Of a DNA stretch of 64,000 bases, positions 1 to 9,839 are shown piece by piece. The DNA lies in NCBI RefSeq assembly GCF_001642475.1, contig NW_019174043.1:39114-103113 (forward strand). Reading direction: 5' to 3'. The DNA comes from Fonsecaea monophora (lineage: Eukaryota; Ascomycota; Eurotiomycetes; Chaetothyriales; Herpotrichiellaceae). The position numbers and the translations under genes were made by a program. Position 1 is the stretch's first letter; the number at the start of each line of letters is the position of its first letter. Under the pieces are notes generated by a model. It did not search any database. It worked only from the letters and a program-made list of their open reading frames with translations, and was not told the origin of the DNA.

Positions 1-622
1 TCCGAGACCCCAACCCGGTCTTGATCATGGGTTTTCGACGTCGAGAGCTCAGATGGACGCAACGTCACAGTCGATATCAGGTTTGTGAAGGCGCTCTTGA
101 TACACATCGTGAGATGGACTCGCCTTTCTCCAGGAAGATCAGATCCTGCACCGCGTCAGCAAACCAGCCAGTGTGCTGCTCACAAATGCGAGTCCGCTGC
201 AGCAGAAACCTTGTCTGATAATGCCCATCCATGTCACGACTTCGTTCCGCCGCTTTCCACGTGACGGCGGTCCCCAACCCGGATCCGACGCCTCCAGCGA
301 TCCCGGCTTGCTCTGTTCTTGCCGAGTCCAAGTACTCGGAACCATGATCAGGTTGGTGCGATGCGTTTTGGCCAATGATACTTGCGAGACAGGATTATCT
401 TGATGATTGCAGCCTGCTGCAGGTAGGTTGTGTGCGGGCACGTGACCGCCATCTTTCGGCTTCAATTGTTGAGCGCCCAGCCTTGATGCCAAGACACGCC
501 TTTCCCAAACAATCCAAGCGCAAAACGCAAAACACATCCCATCTCAACAACCGACCTCCCTACTGCAGGGCTACACCACGTCATTCTCGCTACCGGAGTC
601 TCCGCCTATCGCTCAAGACACG
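1..622. other. gene-free leader upstream of the JmjC gene
   Basis: No supported gene. Short open frames on both strands lack family motifs. The stretch ends in the start of the JmjC gene at 623 and probably contains its promoter; a CACGTG hexamer lies at 439-444, but that hexamer occurs about as often in this window as chance predicts. Confidence 0.5.
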
Positions 623-2482
623 ATGGACAACGTATTGGCAGACGTCCGCTGGGTGAAAGAGCGGGTTGACAGGCTCGCGACGATGGTGGACATGGAGATG
701 TCTTCGGCCAAGGCCACACCGCACAAAACGAACTGGACCGAATACCGCACCCTGATAGGAGAGCTAGAGGACGGCCTGCAGCATGTAGAGAGGCGGGCTG
801 AAGTCTGTGCTACCCACGGGGAAGCTGGAGCTGCATCCGCTGCCCCTCCACCTCAAACACCGACGCCAGATTACGCCCCGGCTGATAGTCCACCTTCAAG
901 CGAGAATCGCCATTCCGAAGTCCTACCATCGACGTCAGATGACGCCCCAGACGAAGGCCCATCCTCAAGCGAGACGCGCCCTGCTGAAATCCTCCCGTCG
1001 AGGTCAGACAACGCCTCAGATGAAGGCCCCCCTTCAAGCGAGACTCGTCCTGCTGAAATTCCACCTTCCACGGCAGGTGAAAGGCCAAACCAGTGTCACG
1101 ATTTATGCGACGGCGTCATAATAATAGAGCAAAGAGCCAGGGAGATTGTGACACGCACTCAAAAGACGTCTACGCTGAGCAGCCAAGCGCCTAATGCAGG
1201 GGCAACGACAGCTCCCCCTTCTCAGCCCGATCAACCTCCGCCTGGAACCACGATTCCTCATCGGGAAGAGGACGGAGTTATCGTCCTTTTGCCCAGCCCC
1301 GAGCAGTGTAAGGATCTGCCATTGCTTATATCCCGGGCTAAGGAACTGGGCGCCTACGACACCGGAGTTTTCAAGTACGTATTACCGGACGCTGTGGTGA
1401 GAGGCTTGCGGCCTATCCTCAACCACCCTCCGGGTGTGTCCAAATTCAAGTCCCGGCCTTACAACAAGCATTCCCGTTACATTGCACGGAGCGAACGAGA
1501 AGATGAGGTGTTGGATCTCGGCGAACTTGACTTCACACCCATACCGCATGATGAGTATGTCGAGACATTGGAGCGCCGTGTTACCGACCGTCAGGCTATG
1601 GATAAAATGCAGTACTTGACCGATCTTGCGGCTTGGACACCCGGAGATCGAGAAAATCTCGGTTTGCCACCCATTTCGCCCATCTATCCCCTTCAACACA
1701 ACGAACTCGATCGCACGAGAAGATTCATCGCCGGGGTTCATGCTCCGTATGGGTATATATCGGGTGGCAACGGATCACTCTTCTCTTCGCACCGTGAAGA
1801 CGGCTACCTGCTGTCTCTCAACGCGTTGTATGAGGGTCTGAAGCTCTGGTATATAGTGGCTCGAATGCATAGCCACCTCATCGAAGAAGCTGTTAAGAAA
1901 AGGAAATGTATGCAAAAGGTGCGGCATGCCTCTCTCTGGTTTTCGACATCACAGCTCAAAGCCATGGGTGTCTCGTTTGTCACTGTGGTACAGCGTCCAA
2001 ACGAGGTCGTTGTGGTGTCTGGAGATATATACCACCACGGAGGTACCCTTGGCTATTCTCGTGCCGAGGCGGTGAACTATGCTCCCCCCGGTTGGAGCAT
2101 TGACGGCTACTCTGAATGCAAACGCAAGTGTCCTGGATTTCCTATTCCCAATGAGTACTTGGAGTTCCGCGCCCCAGGCGAGATACAGCTTGGATTGCCT
2201 CTTGCGGACGAAGAAGACGAACCTGAGTCAAACGAGAATTTGAGGTCTCCCCAAAAAAGACGCAGAGGTCCAGCGTCTGCTGCAAGCTCAGGCGGCAAAA
2301 GGAGATGTACTGCCGCTGGTTCGAATCTCCCCGCTCAGAAGGTAGCTGAGACGACTCCAATCTTACAGATGGCAAAGTCCATCTGTAGTTCGGCGGCAGT
2401 CGAGCAGTTGTTCAAAGTCGTTCGCGGCAGCCGGCTCTTTGGACTCGCGGTGCTACGAAAGATGAGAGGCAGCAATGCTTAG
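623..2482 (+). CDS. JmjC-domain protein (histone demethylase-like, probably inactive)
   Basis: Single-exon gene, 619 residues. The N-terminal part is hydrophilic, with a 23-residue acidic repeat (about residues 92-150). A JmjC cupin domain lies at about residues 365-490. It keeps the first iron-ligand pair, H390-x-E392 in the motif SSHREDGYLLSLNALYEG, and the 2-oxoglutarate lysine K407 in GLKLWY. The distal region reads YHHGGTLGYSRAEAVNYA. Compared with the usual YHxGFNHGFNCAE, the third iron histidine is replaced by Leu476. JmjC enzymes oxidatively demethylate histone lysines using Fe(II) and 2-oxoglutarate; loss of a ligand suggests a catalytically dead or altered protein, unless His472 substitutes. 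The C-terminus carries basic clusters (QKRRRGP, GGKRRC), consistent with nuclear localisation. The ATG at 623 is the first in a frame open to the TAG at 2480-2482. Family assignment is strong; activity is inferred. Confidence 0.85.
   Translation: MDNVLADVRWVKERVDRLATMVDMEMSSAKATPHKTNWTEYRTLIGELEDGLQHVERRAEVCATHGEAGAASAAPPPQTPTPDYAPADSPPSSENRHSEVLPSTSDDAPDEGPSSSETRPAEILPSRSDNASDEGPPSSETRPAEIPPSTAGERPNQCHDLCDGVIIIEQRAREIVTRTQKTSTLSSQAPNAGATTAPPSQPDQPPPGTTIPHREEDGVIVLLPSPEQCKDLPLLISRAKELGAYDTGVFKYVLPDAVVRGLRPILNHPPGVSKFKSRPYNKHSRYIARSEREDEVLDLGELDFTPIPHDEYVETLERRVTDRQAMDKMQYLTDLAAWTPGDRENLGLPPISPIYPLQHNELDRTRRFIAGVHAPYGYISGGNGSLFSSHREDGYLLSLNALYEGLKLWYIVARMHSHLIEEAVKKRKCMQKVRHASLWFSTSQLKAMGVSFVTVVQRPNEVVVVSGDIYHHGGTLGYSRAEAVNYAPPGWSIDGYSECKRKCPGFPIPNEYLEFRAPGEIQLGLPLADEEDEPESNENLRSPQKRRRGPASAASSGGKRRCTAAGSNLPAQKVAETTPILQMAKSICSSAAVEQLFKVVRGSRLFGLAVLRKMRGSNA
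895..1071 (+). repeat. 69-bp in-frame tandem repeat, about 2.6 copies
   Basis: The motif tcaagcgaga recurs at 896, 965 and 1034, exactly 69 bases apart. It encodes a 23-residue acidic Ser/Pro/Glu unit with core SSETRPAEI. Because the unit is a multiple of three, copy-number change would keep the JmjC reading frame. Confidence 0.85.
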
Positions 2483-4578
2483 TTTTTACCGGAACGCTGC
2501 ACAGACAGTTCGTTCCTTGTCGGATGAAAACGCTTACTCTGGATTTACTTTGCGACTATCCAAACTCCGTGTGGTTTAACATCCCGACTTGTTGAAGGAC
2601 GGCCGTGGGAGACTTCGGAGTGGCCTCGTTCCAAAGCTGGCCAAGGAACTGGGGCTGCAACCACGCTAGTATCGTTATCATTAAATAAACAGCTAAAAAT
2701 GGGCAGACTACCGTACGAGGTTTCACGGTATTCCCTACTTTATCCTCTTTTATACTCTGCCGTTTAGGTTCTCTTCAATAGACTAGGAGTCTCTCAAAGA
2801 TGAATCAATTTGGCTCTCTATAACGTCATCTAAACGCCATGCACGTCGCCGTCCCAAGATACTGCCTCGCATTCGGATATACGAGGGCAAGGGCCGAGGT
2901 CTGGAAGCCGTCGCGGAAGAAGTCCGGCGAGCTCGCATACCACAAAGGGTGATCATATCGGGCCGCATCTCTGGAGAACTGGTTCCCCTCGGCACCCACC
3001 TCAACGGATGGTGTCCGGTATTGACGAGATATGATCTCGTCGCCTCCGTGTCGAGGTTGTCGTCCTCAACCTCGAGAGGATTAGCGACATCTTTCCGGCT
3101 GATGAATCATGACCTCGACCCAACAGTCAAGCTCCGTCGGCAGGAGGGTCGGGGGAAAGTATAGGCTGGAAGTGCACGCTGCGAGGGACATCTATGATGG
3201 GGAGGAACTCACCCGCAATCGCAACTGAGCATGCCCAAGCATGAGGATGAGGATGAGGATGAGGGCACGTGATTCAACGCCACTGGATGTCATCATGTCA
3301 CGTGGCAGGCACTTCCGATGTTTGGCCGCCAGAGTGAAGCGCTCCCCTTTGCCCTCCAGGAGGATATGCCGTTCGACGATTCCGCCAGGACATGCTGTTG
3401 GGAGACTCGTCACGGACATGGTGTTGAACGATGGATTGCTCCGCGGGTTATGTGCATGCTCATACTGATGCTCATGCTGATTTGCCGTCCGCCTGCTGTC
3501 CACTTTCAAAACTTCAGAGTCCAGACATCGTTGGACACAGGGTGGAAGTTTCTGTCCTTGCTGGGACTATTTGTGGCAGTTTCACTACAAAATTTTTAAG
3601 ATAATGATTGTAAATCAGTGCTAATAGACCACTTTGATGAATGTTTTATCTGAGATTCTCTGCCTCCCCTTCCCGGGTAGCTATATATGTACCCAAGTAC
3701 GTGAAAAGCATTCCGAGTATCTGGATGTGTGTGCAGTAACCCCCTCAGGACGTCAATTATCATCAATCGTGTATGTCTTTTGAAGCCTGCCTCGTTTTCT
3801 TCCTCCTCTCGTCCTCGGAACATGTCCCGGCTTTTCCAGAACCCGGTTAGTCGATATCAAGTCGTTGGTCTGGCCTCGAATTCATTCATTCGTCCCTTTT
3901 GAAACTGAAAACAAATGAAAAGAAAAGAACGTTCTTCTGGCGAGTTTCACTCACTTTATTCGTCTTGGAATGGATAGATGTCCTTGCAAGACTCGCGTGC
4001 CCTGGGGGTCCTTTTGGGGTCCTTGCAAGCAAGACGCGCAAGGCATGAGATAATGCATCTTCAATAATGCATACCTACCTACAGTAGTGGCACCATGTAC
4101 CTCCATCTAGCACCAGTGGCGGCACTATTCGTGGTAGGCTGGTAGCACAGCAGCTGATTATGTAGCCCGGCTACCTTCACATCGAGCCCCCCTTTCCTAT
4201 TAATGCAGCCTGATGATAGGTATCAAGGACTGCGGCGCTCGGAATTAACCCTTCCTCTGCGTACAAGCATGAGTTTGGCAGTCGTAGGTGTCTATTTCAC
4301 GGCAGCTGGGTAAGATAGGTTGGATCGATTGGGAACCTTGTCGAGGAGATAGATACATGATGTAATATATATATATATATATATCCCTCAAGGCATCAGA
4401 AATACCTGACCGACTCCATCGCCATCACTGATTCTGATTGGTTTCTTCTTCTTCTTCCTCGCCCCCATTCCCTCCCCTGTGTCATGGGGACTCACTGGTA
4501 GGGCGTCGTGTCAAGCCAAGGCTGATAGATGAATCTCCCCTGAATCGATTCGATGGCGGTTTGGAAGAAGCTCTACAG
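2483..4578. other. gene-free stretch with simple repeats
   Basis: No supported gene. It holds a GATGAG-type microsatellite at about 3241-3264 and an (AT)n run at about 4364-4384. The open frame at 4438-5061 on the plus strand is the antisense shadow of the kinase relic that follows. Confidence 0.5.
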
Positions 4579-5365
4579 TCAAAAGGGTTGAATGCTCTCT
4601 GTGCCGACGACGAGTGCTTCATGAGCGTCACTCTTCAGTGCTTCCATCTCAATATACCGTCCACGCCAGCATCCCTCGACAGTGGTCCGGCAGAAAAGGT
4701 TCTCTGTCGCAGGCAATTCTTACGGAGTCGGCCACCGCATGTCGTGTTCTCTGTCGAAAAAGTAATATGGATGTACGCGCCAGACAGCGATCGAGTAGAA
4801 GAAGACCCAGCCAAGATGGAGAATGTCTATTCCCGCTGTCAAATCATTGCCGCAGACCGTGTCCATATCTGTCGACATAGTTATCAGTATAGACTGGCCA
4901 AAATTTGCCAGTTTGAGCTGTCCATCGCTGACCAAGATGTTCCGGAGGGCAATGTCGCCCACCAAGACTCTCCGGGAATGGATGTAAGAGAGTGTATCGA
5001 TGACGAATGGAATCCAGCCAGCCTCAAGGGCTCCGGCGGCTCAGGCGCAGATTTGATGTAGTCTTCCAGGGCTCGCCCTGTTTTGCGAAAGCCAACTCGA
5101 TCCCATAGTTTGACGTCTGGACGCACGATACGGCTCCCTTACAGTGGCCCAGCCGTCTGTAGATGGCGACCTCGTTCTCGAGTGTCTTGCGGTTGACCTC
5201 GTTTATATACTCCGTGTCATCAGAGACCGGCGTTCCGACATGATAGTCCAGCGAGGATGTCTTTGCCACCTTGGCGACTCGGTCCTCATCGAGCCGGTGG
5301 ATGTAGCCCGTAACCCCGTAGGCGGTCATTGGGAGGTCAGTGTAGGGATTCGACTCGTAGATCAA
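4579..5365 (-). pseudogene. decayed fungal protein kinase
   Basis: Reading the minus strand from 5365, a kinase-like fold is spread over three frames. First comes a glycine-rich-loop-like GVTGYIHRLDEDRVAKVAKT with its lysine, then an alpha-C-like ENEVAIYRRLGH. A one-base shift near 5075 leads into RALEDYIKSAPEPPEPLRL. A second shift near 5013 leads into a catalytic loop, YIHSRRVLVGDIALRNILV, followed by KLANFG. Beyond an in-frame TAA (4720-4722) the sequence continues coherently with the C-lobe motif ENLFCRTTVEGCWRG to a stop at 4579. Two frameshifts, one nonsense codon, HxD changed to VGD and DFG changed to NFG all point to a dead gene. The upstream end is uncertain because no ATG sits at 5365. 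The relic lies head to head with the HNH gene at 5889. Confidence 0.75.
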
Positions 5366-5888
5366 GTGCGGCTATGGGTCGGGGCTTGTGGTCGTGGTGG
5401 TCATATCGGCAGGGAGGGTGACAGTATGCTTTGCAATAGAAGGAGGTGAGGGATGGCGTTGGCCGGTGTATCGGTGGACTTTACTGATACAAGACTCGCA
5501 CCGTAGACATTGGAATCGGAAGAAGGGGGCGTGGACCATTGGTCATGGCACACAGCGCGGACGAATTCGAGGCTGTGGGGGTTGGCGGAGCTTGATATTC
5601 TGCGTAAGGTGTAACAGACTTGGACGAAGTGTCAGTAAAGGTAGATAGAATATGAGAATTGCGAGCGGAATGGGAGCAGAGGGCGTCTATATCGACAGTT
5701 GTCCTTCTGGGCAGGACATGTCGCGCAGGAGGGCTACGAGCCTGGTGTCAAAACATGAGTGGCAGTCTGACGAGAAATAACAACCAGGAGCGGATGCCCC
5801 ATCACTACCTAGTGACTAGCTGAATTCTGACAAGGCGTCTACTCTCGGTCAGTCTGCGCTATTTTATTTCCTCCTTCAGCTCCTGCAA
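5366..5888. promoter_or_regulatory. divergent intergenic region between kinase relic and HNH gene
   Basis: About 520 bases separate the 5' side of the minus-strand kinase relic from the plus-strand HNH gene, so it presumably contained both promoters. No specific regulatory motif stands out. Confidence 0.3.
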
Positions 5889-6960
5889 ATGCTCCCACCA
5901 CCCGTTCCATCATCTGCCGAATCGAACTCGTCCAGCTCGAGCCGCACAAGGAAGCAAAGTGACGCCAAAAGCATACTTGCGTCTAGCACAGCGTCAGCGT
6001 CACGCTTCTCGAGGAGGACTAAGCAAGAGATTTTTGAGCGGAATGGAGGCATGAAATGCTGGCATTACGGTCGGTCAGCGCCAGATATTGCTCGTGTGAT
6101 AGGCAAGAGGGACAACTCGGTATGTCGTCGCAAGCAGGGCAAGGGGATACTATCGCCTGGGTCACCAGTGATTCATCTAGTTGGCTGACTTTCAATAGCT
6201 CAGCCACGATACTGCCTCCGGTCTCTTGACCTTTGATCGTCTCGGAGATGAGCAAAACGGTCTTCCTCTCTGTCCCTCGTGCCACCGAGCGCTTGACGAT
6301 ATCAACCAACCGGGCTTCGTTTTCATTTTTACGGAGCTAGAATTTTTCATCGATTTTGAGCGCCAGGACTATCAGAATCGAATTGATACTGCGCAACAGC
6401 AAGGAGATATTCCTCCACGAATGGTTCCCACACCACAGATGTATTCAGAATATCTCAAGAGACAAGAGCTCGTGTCTTCTCACGCGGTCGGCGGCCTATA
6501 CCGGCGGTATACCATGCAGGACTTCTTCCCCGACTGTTGTGTCATCCCAGGGTCGGATCATTTCAAAGAGCCAGGTCTTTGGTGTGGTGCACCGATGGCC
6601 GCCCTCAGACGTATCTTCCAAATCATCGGTGACCGAATTCCGGAATCCCAACTGGACCAACTATGGACGCTACACAAGCTCTACGCCCGAGAGGTCACCC
6701 ACATGAAGCTACATGATTCTACGCAACAAAGTGCAGAGCAGATTGAAGGAGGACTGAGAGACAGCGGAACTCCCTCCAGTTCCCAAACCGTCGCACCTGT
6801 GCATGCCAACTCAGGAATAGTTCCTCCAAGAGGTTATAACAATGGGAATAATACTCCGATACCCGATGCTGGCGCGAGAGGCGCAATGGCAAAGCTAGCG
6901 AGATGTGATTCGACACAGGTTGGCGACACACACACACACACACAAGCCCTGGGCTTCTGA
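5889..6960 (+). CDS. fungal HNH-type nuclease-like protein with degraded active site
   Basis: Two exons are read: 5889-6119 and 6199-6960 (intron 6120-6198, donor GTATGT, acceptor CAATAG), giving 330 residues. After a Ser-rich start, exon 1 ends in MKCWHYGRSAPDIARVIGKR. Exon 2 carries the second half of the zinc/HNH fold, DEQNGLPLCPSCHRALDD, then FVFIFTELEFFIDFERQDY, typical of a large uncharacterised fungal HNH family. HNH nucleases cut DNA with a His-Asn-His metal site. Here Asn97, Cys102, Cys105 and His106 are present, but the partner cysteine of Cys57 is Tyr60 and the expected histidine of the xHVI motif is Arg69, so catalysis and zinc binding are doubtful. The 3' end is uncertain: a GT/AG intron 6919-6998 would replace the (CA)n-encoded tail with a longer C-terminus ending at 7253 (401 residues). 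Confidence 0.75.
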
Positions 6961-7397
6961 GATTCGGTCGTGGCGCTTTCATCAAGACTAACATCCAGCG
7001 ATACATGACGATGATAATGCAATGCTGGCAGCCACCACACCGATCGGATCGGTTATCATTGACATGGGTGGCCCCCGAACCCGCAACTCTGACCTCTTCG
7101 AGGATGCCTGCGATGATGCTAACCGGGTCCTCGGGGCCGTCCATTTCGAGTGTCTCCATCGGGGCACTCCCCTCCTCTGGTTCCACCGCGTTCTCTCCAC
7201 CACCCACAGCCGGGTGGCAGAAAATCTGCCCATACGGGCCAGAATTGCGATAGCCTGATTGGGCCCAGGGTTGAAATGTGAGGGCGGGTAGGAGTGGCTC
7301 GGTTGGGGGCAGACCGAGGTCGGAACGCGTCGGAGGAAAGTATCGACTAGATCAAGGAAATCTATCTAGCGCGTCTGCGGATTTGTCGTGTGCCGCG
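6961..7397. other. 3' flank of the HNH gene
   Basis: Probably untranslated region, or part of an alternative last exon (6999-7253) of the HNH gene. Nothing else is recognised. Confidence 0.4.
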
Positions 7398-7617
7398 GTG
7401 GAAATTATTCGGCTAACCTTCCCGATAGGGTTAGGGTAACCGTCACAACAAGAATGACCCTTCTCAGGACATGCCCACTGGGGCCAAGGAGGAATCTTCT
7501 AATTGCCCGAAGGGCATTCAGTGCGGCCGTTCCCGTAGGAAAGCCGTAGCGCCCCGTTGACAGGCACGAAATTGTTGCCCTAACCCTAATCTGGAAGGTT
7601 AGCCGAATAGTTTCCAC
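7398..7617. mobile_element. MITE-like element with 43-44 bp terminal inverted repeats
   Basis: The left end (7398-7440) begins GTGGAAATTATTCGGCTAAC. The right end (7574-7617), read on the other strand, begins GTGGAAACTATTCGGCTAAC. The two arms match at about 40 of 44 positions. Both arms contain GGGTTAGGG, a telomere-repeat-like motif, near their inner edge. The 220-base element has no coding capacity, as expected of a non-autonomous DNA transposon. No clear target-site duplication is visible (flanks gccgcg and tatgta). The parent transposon family is unknown; a hairpin-forming relic of another origin is possible. Confidence 0.75.
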
Positions 7618-8217
7618 TATGTAGAGATCCTTGCCTAATCAATCAAGTTATTCCACTTACAGAAATCGCAATCGTTCGGCAGCGATGGTCAACTGCGCAT
7701 TGCATCGCATGGTTATATGTTGCTCGAAGCTGCTGGCGACGTGCTGGTTCATCGTCGCCCCCGAAGATCGGCGGGACAGCGTGAATGAGGACCCTGGCTG
7801 CAAGATCGTGGGAGGTAGATGGCTCCGGAACGATCCCACGCACCAAGCAGGCCCGTTACATTTCTTTCAGCCTTGACGCCCGTCGCCGATAAGTGGTCCG
7901 ATTCTATCCCGGCGCCAGCTCGATCTCCACTTGGAGTGGAATGGCATTCGGGAATACCCTATGACAGACATCTACGAATGGGACGATGGCTGGACAACGA
8001 GATTGCAATGTTAGAGGCCGTCGATATTACGACCAGCATCCGCTAAACACCGGCCTATGTACATATCTTAACGTGCGATTTTTTATCCAGGCTCTATAAA
8101 CCCTTGATCAGAGCCGAGTTATCGAGCTTAGAGTAACATGTTGATCGATGCCGGAATCTCGAATCCTACTGCATGACTATGGCTTGGAGTGTCGACCACC
8201 CTACTTCGGAACCCCTG
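7618..8217. other. gene-free stretch
   Basis: No supported gene. An open stretch up to 8046 (plus strand, ending WLDNEIAMLEAVDITTSIR) reads somewhat like protein and may belong to the same decayed locus as 8218-8936, but it matches no family I know. Confidence 0.3.
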
Positions 8218-8936
8218 TCACGGATCTTCAAGTGCTTCATCGATTAGAAGTCGTCCAGTGTCGAACCGGCATTCGGGGCTCTGCCACAAGACCTGACTCT
8301 GAGACTCTACCTTGATCAGCCCGATAAGCCGACATATGCTGATAGCGTGGCATGCGCGAGAGCTTTCGATCGATACATGGGAAACCTATTTCTTACACTT
8401 GGCTCGCGTGCAATCCGTAGATGGACGCCTTCTCCGCCTGTTATCAATACTCGCGTCGAACATGGAACGATGGTGCTGTTGCGTTTCGACATGATCCTGG
8501 TCAAGACTTCATACGAGCGGGAAGACTGGGGGCCCAGTGGGAAGTGTCCCTTCGCGATGCTGGGCGCCTCCGCTCATGAACGCAAGTACCGATACTTCGT
8601 TACGGTCCACAGGCTACGTCAATAAGTGGCAGACTATCTCACCACCTCGTCCGATGGCTAGATACCCGCATAGGTCTAGAGCGTGGATCAACTGCAGCAC
8701 AAGCGCCTCTATTCCAATGTGGCACAAGCCATAATGAGTGCTGGGGACTCGGGCTACGACGAAGCGATCAAGACCGAAAAGGCATTACGGGCAATCTGGC
8801 CGTTCGATATATATAGCCAAATATAGGTTCAAGGTGCCAGCCATCACGTTACTATGTATATACCGATCAACCTTGTTCGTCCTATCGCGAGTATACCCAT
8901 CAATGGCTTCCCAAGGCTAGGAGGACGAAGGAGGCC
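8218..8936 (+). pseudogene. decayed gene of unknown family
   Basis: One plus-strand frame reads as coherent protein across the interval but is broken by several stops. Readable pieces include PQDLTLRLYLDQPDKPTYAD, ARAFDRYMGNLFLTLGSRAI, GKCPFAMLGASAHERKYRYF and DEAIKTEKALRAIWPFDIYS. The interrupting codons are TAG and TAA, each one C-to-T step from CAG or CAA, which is the CpA-to-TpA direction of repeat-induced point mutation. That mechanism is inferred, not shown. No start codon or family could be assigned. Confidence 0.4.
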
Positions 8937-9839
8937 CGCCGTGTAGCCTTGTACCGGTGGCTAGGAGATGCCGCTTTGAACGGACCCCAGCAGCCACAGT
9001 GGCTGTCACGATGTTGCATCCGGAACGCCAATCAGAAATGTCGTGTCCGTAGCTGAGTACAGGGCGGCGTCAGACCCCTCATCCTAATTCGGGGCGAGGT
9101 GCAGGCAGTTTGTATACACACCTCTTAGTAGTGTACGTTGAGAACGAATACTAGACTGCAACAATCTCCTTTTATATCGTGGGACTTTGTTCGACCCTTG
9201 ACTCGCAAGATCACTGCTCCTCCAAAGACCTTGATGCATTCATTATCCGATATTTGTGTCCCCGGAACGCCTGAGCGCTCTCCTTCTCCCGGTCCACCAT
9301 CCACAGATCCACAACCTCGACGAATGGAGCAGGCTCCTATGAGCTCCTGCCTCGCAAACCAGAGCGGCAGGTCACAGAGTGGCGAAGGACATGACTCCTC
9401 AGGACTGTCGAGACGCAGGTTTCGTGTGGGCAACTTTGGGGAAAATAGGTATTTTGGTCTGAAGGGGCTCCGAAGCTTCGCAGGGAAAGAACGCAGCTCT
9501 GGTGTCCCTTTGACATACTGAATATGAGATACGGCCTTCATCGTGGCCTTGGAGACTTGGACTGATCCGCGAGTGAGCCTGTCCCTGACCGATGCGGCTG
9601 CTGCTGCTGCAACCAGTCGGATATCGGGGTCTGAGGAGGCGCCGTCTCCGTGCTGATCGGTTGAACCAGTCCTCGACCGCTGCCGCTGCTTCTCCTCCTA
9701 CTACTACTCCTCCTCCTCCTCCTCCTCCTCGGCGGAAACCGAAGAACGAGAGGAGCAAGAGCAACAGGGACAAGAGGAACAAGAAAAAGGCCCGGATCCA
9801 GGGGCCATAACGCCGCTGAGCGGCAATATATTACACATC
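8937..9839. other. no assignable gene; triplet repeat
   Basis: Overlapping open frames on both strands (9138-9521 plus, 9125-9541 minus) lack recognisable motifs, so neither is called. A CTC/CTA triplet array at about 9692-9731 inflates Arg- and Ser-rich frames on both strands. Confidence 0.3.

Noticed and set aside
4438..5061. 207-codon plus-strand open frame
   Set aside because: It is antisense to the kinase relic, whose motifs are on the minus strand; the frame itself has no family motif.
7420..7590. True telomere or telomere-proximal end
   Set aside because: Only two TTAGGG-like units occur in each arm, placed symmetrically in inverted repeats, which fits a mobile element rather than a telomere array.
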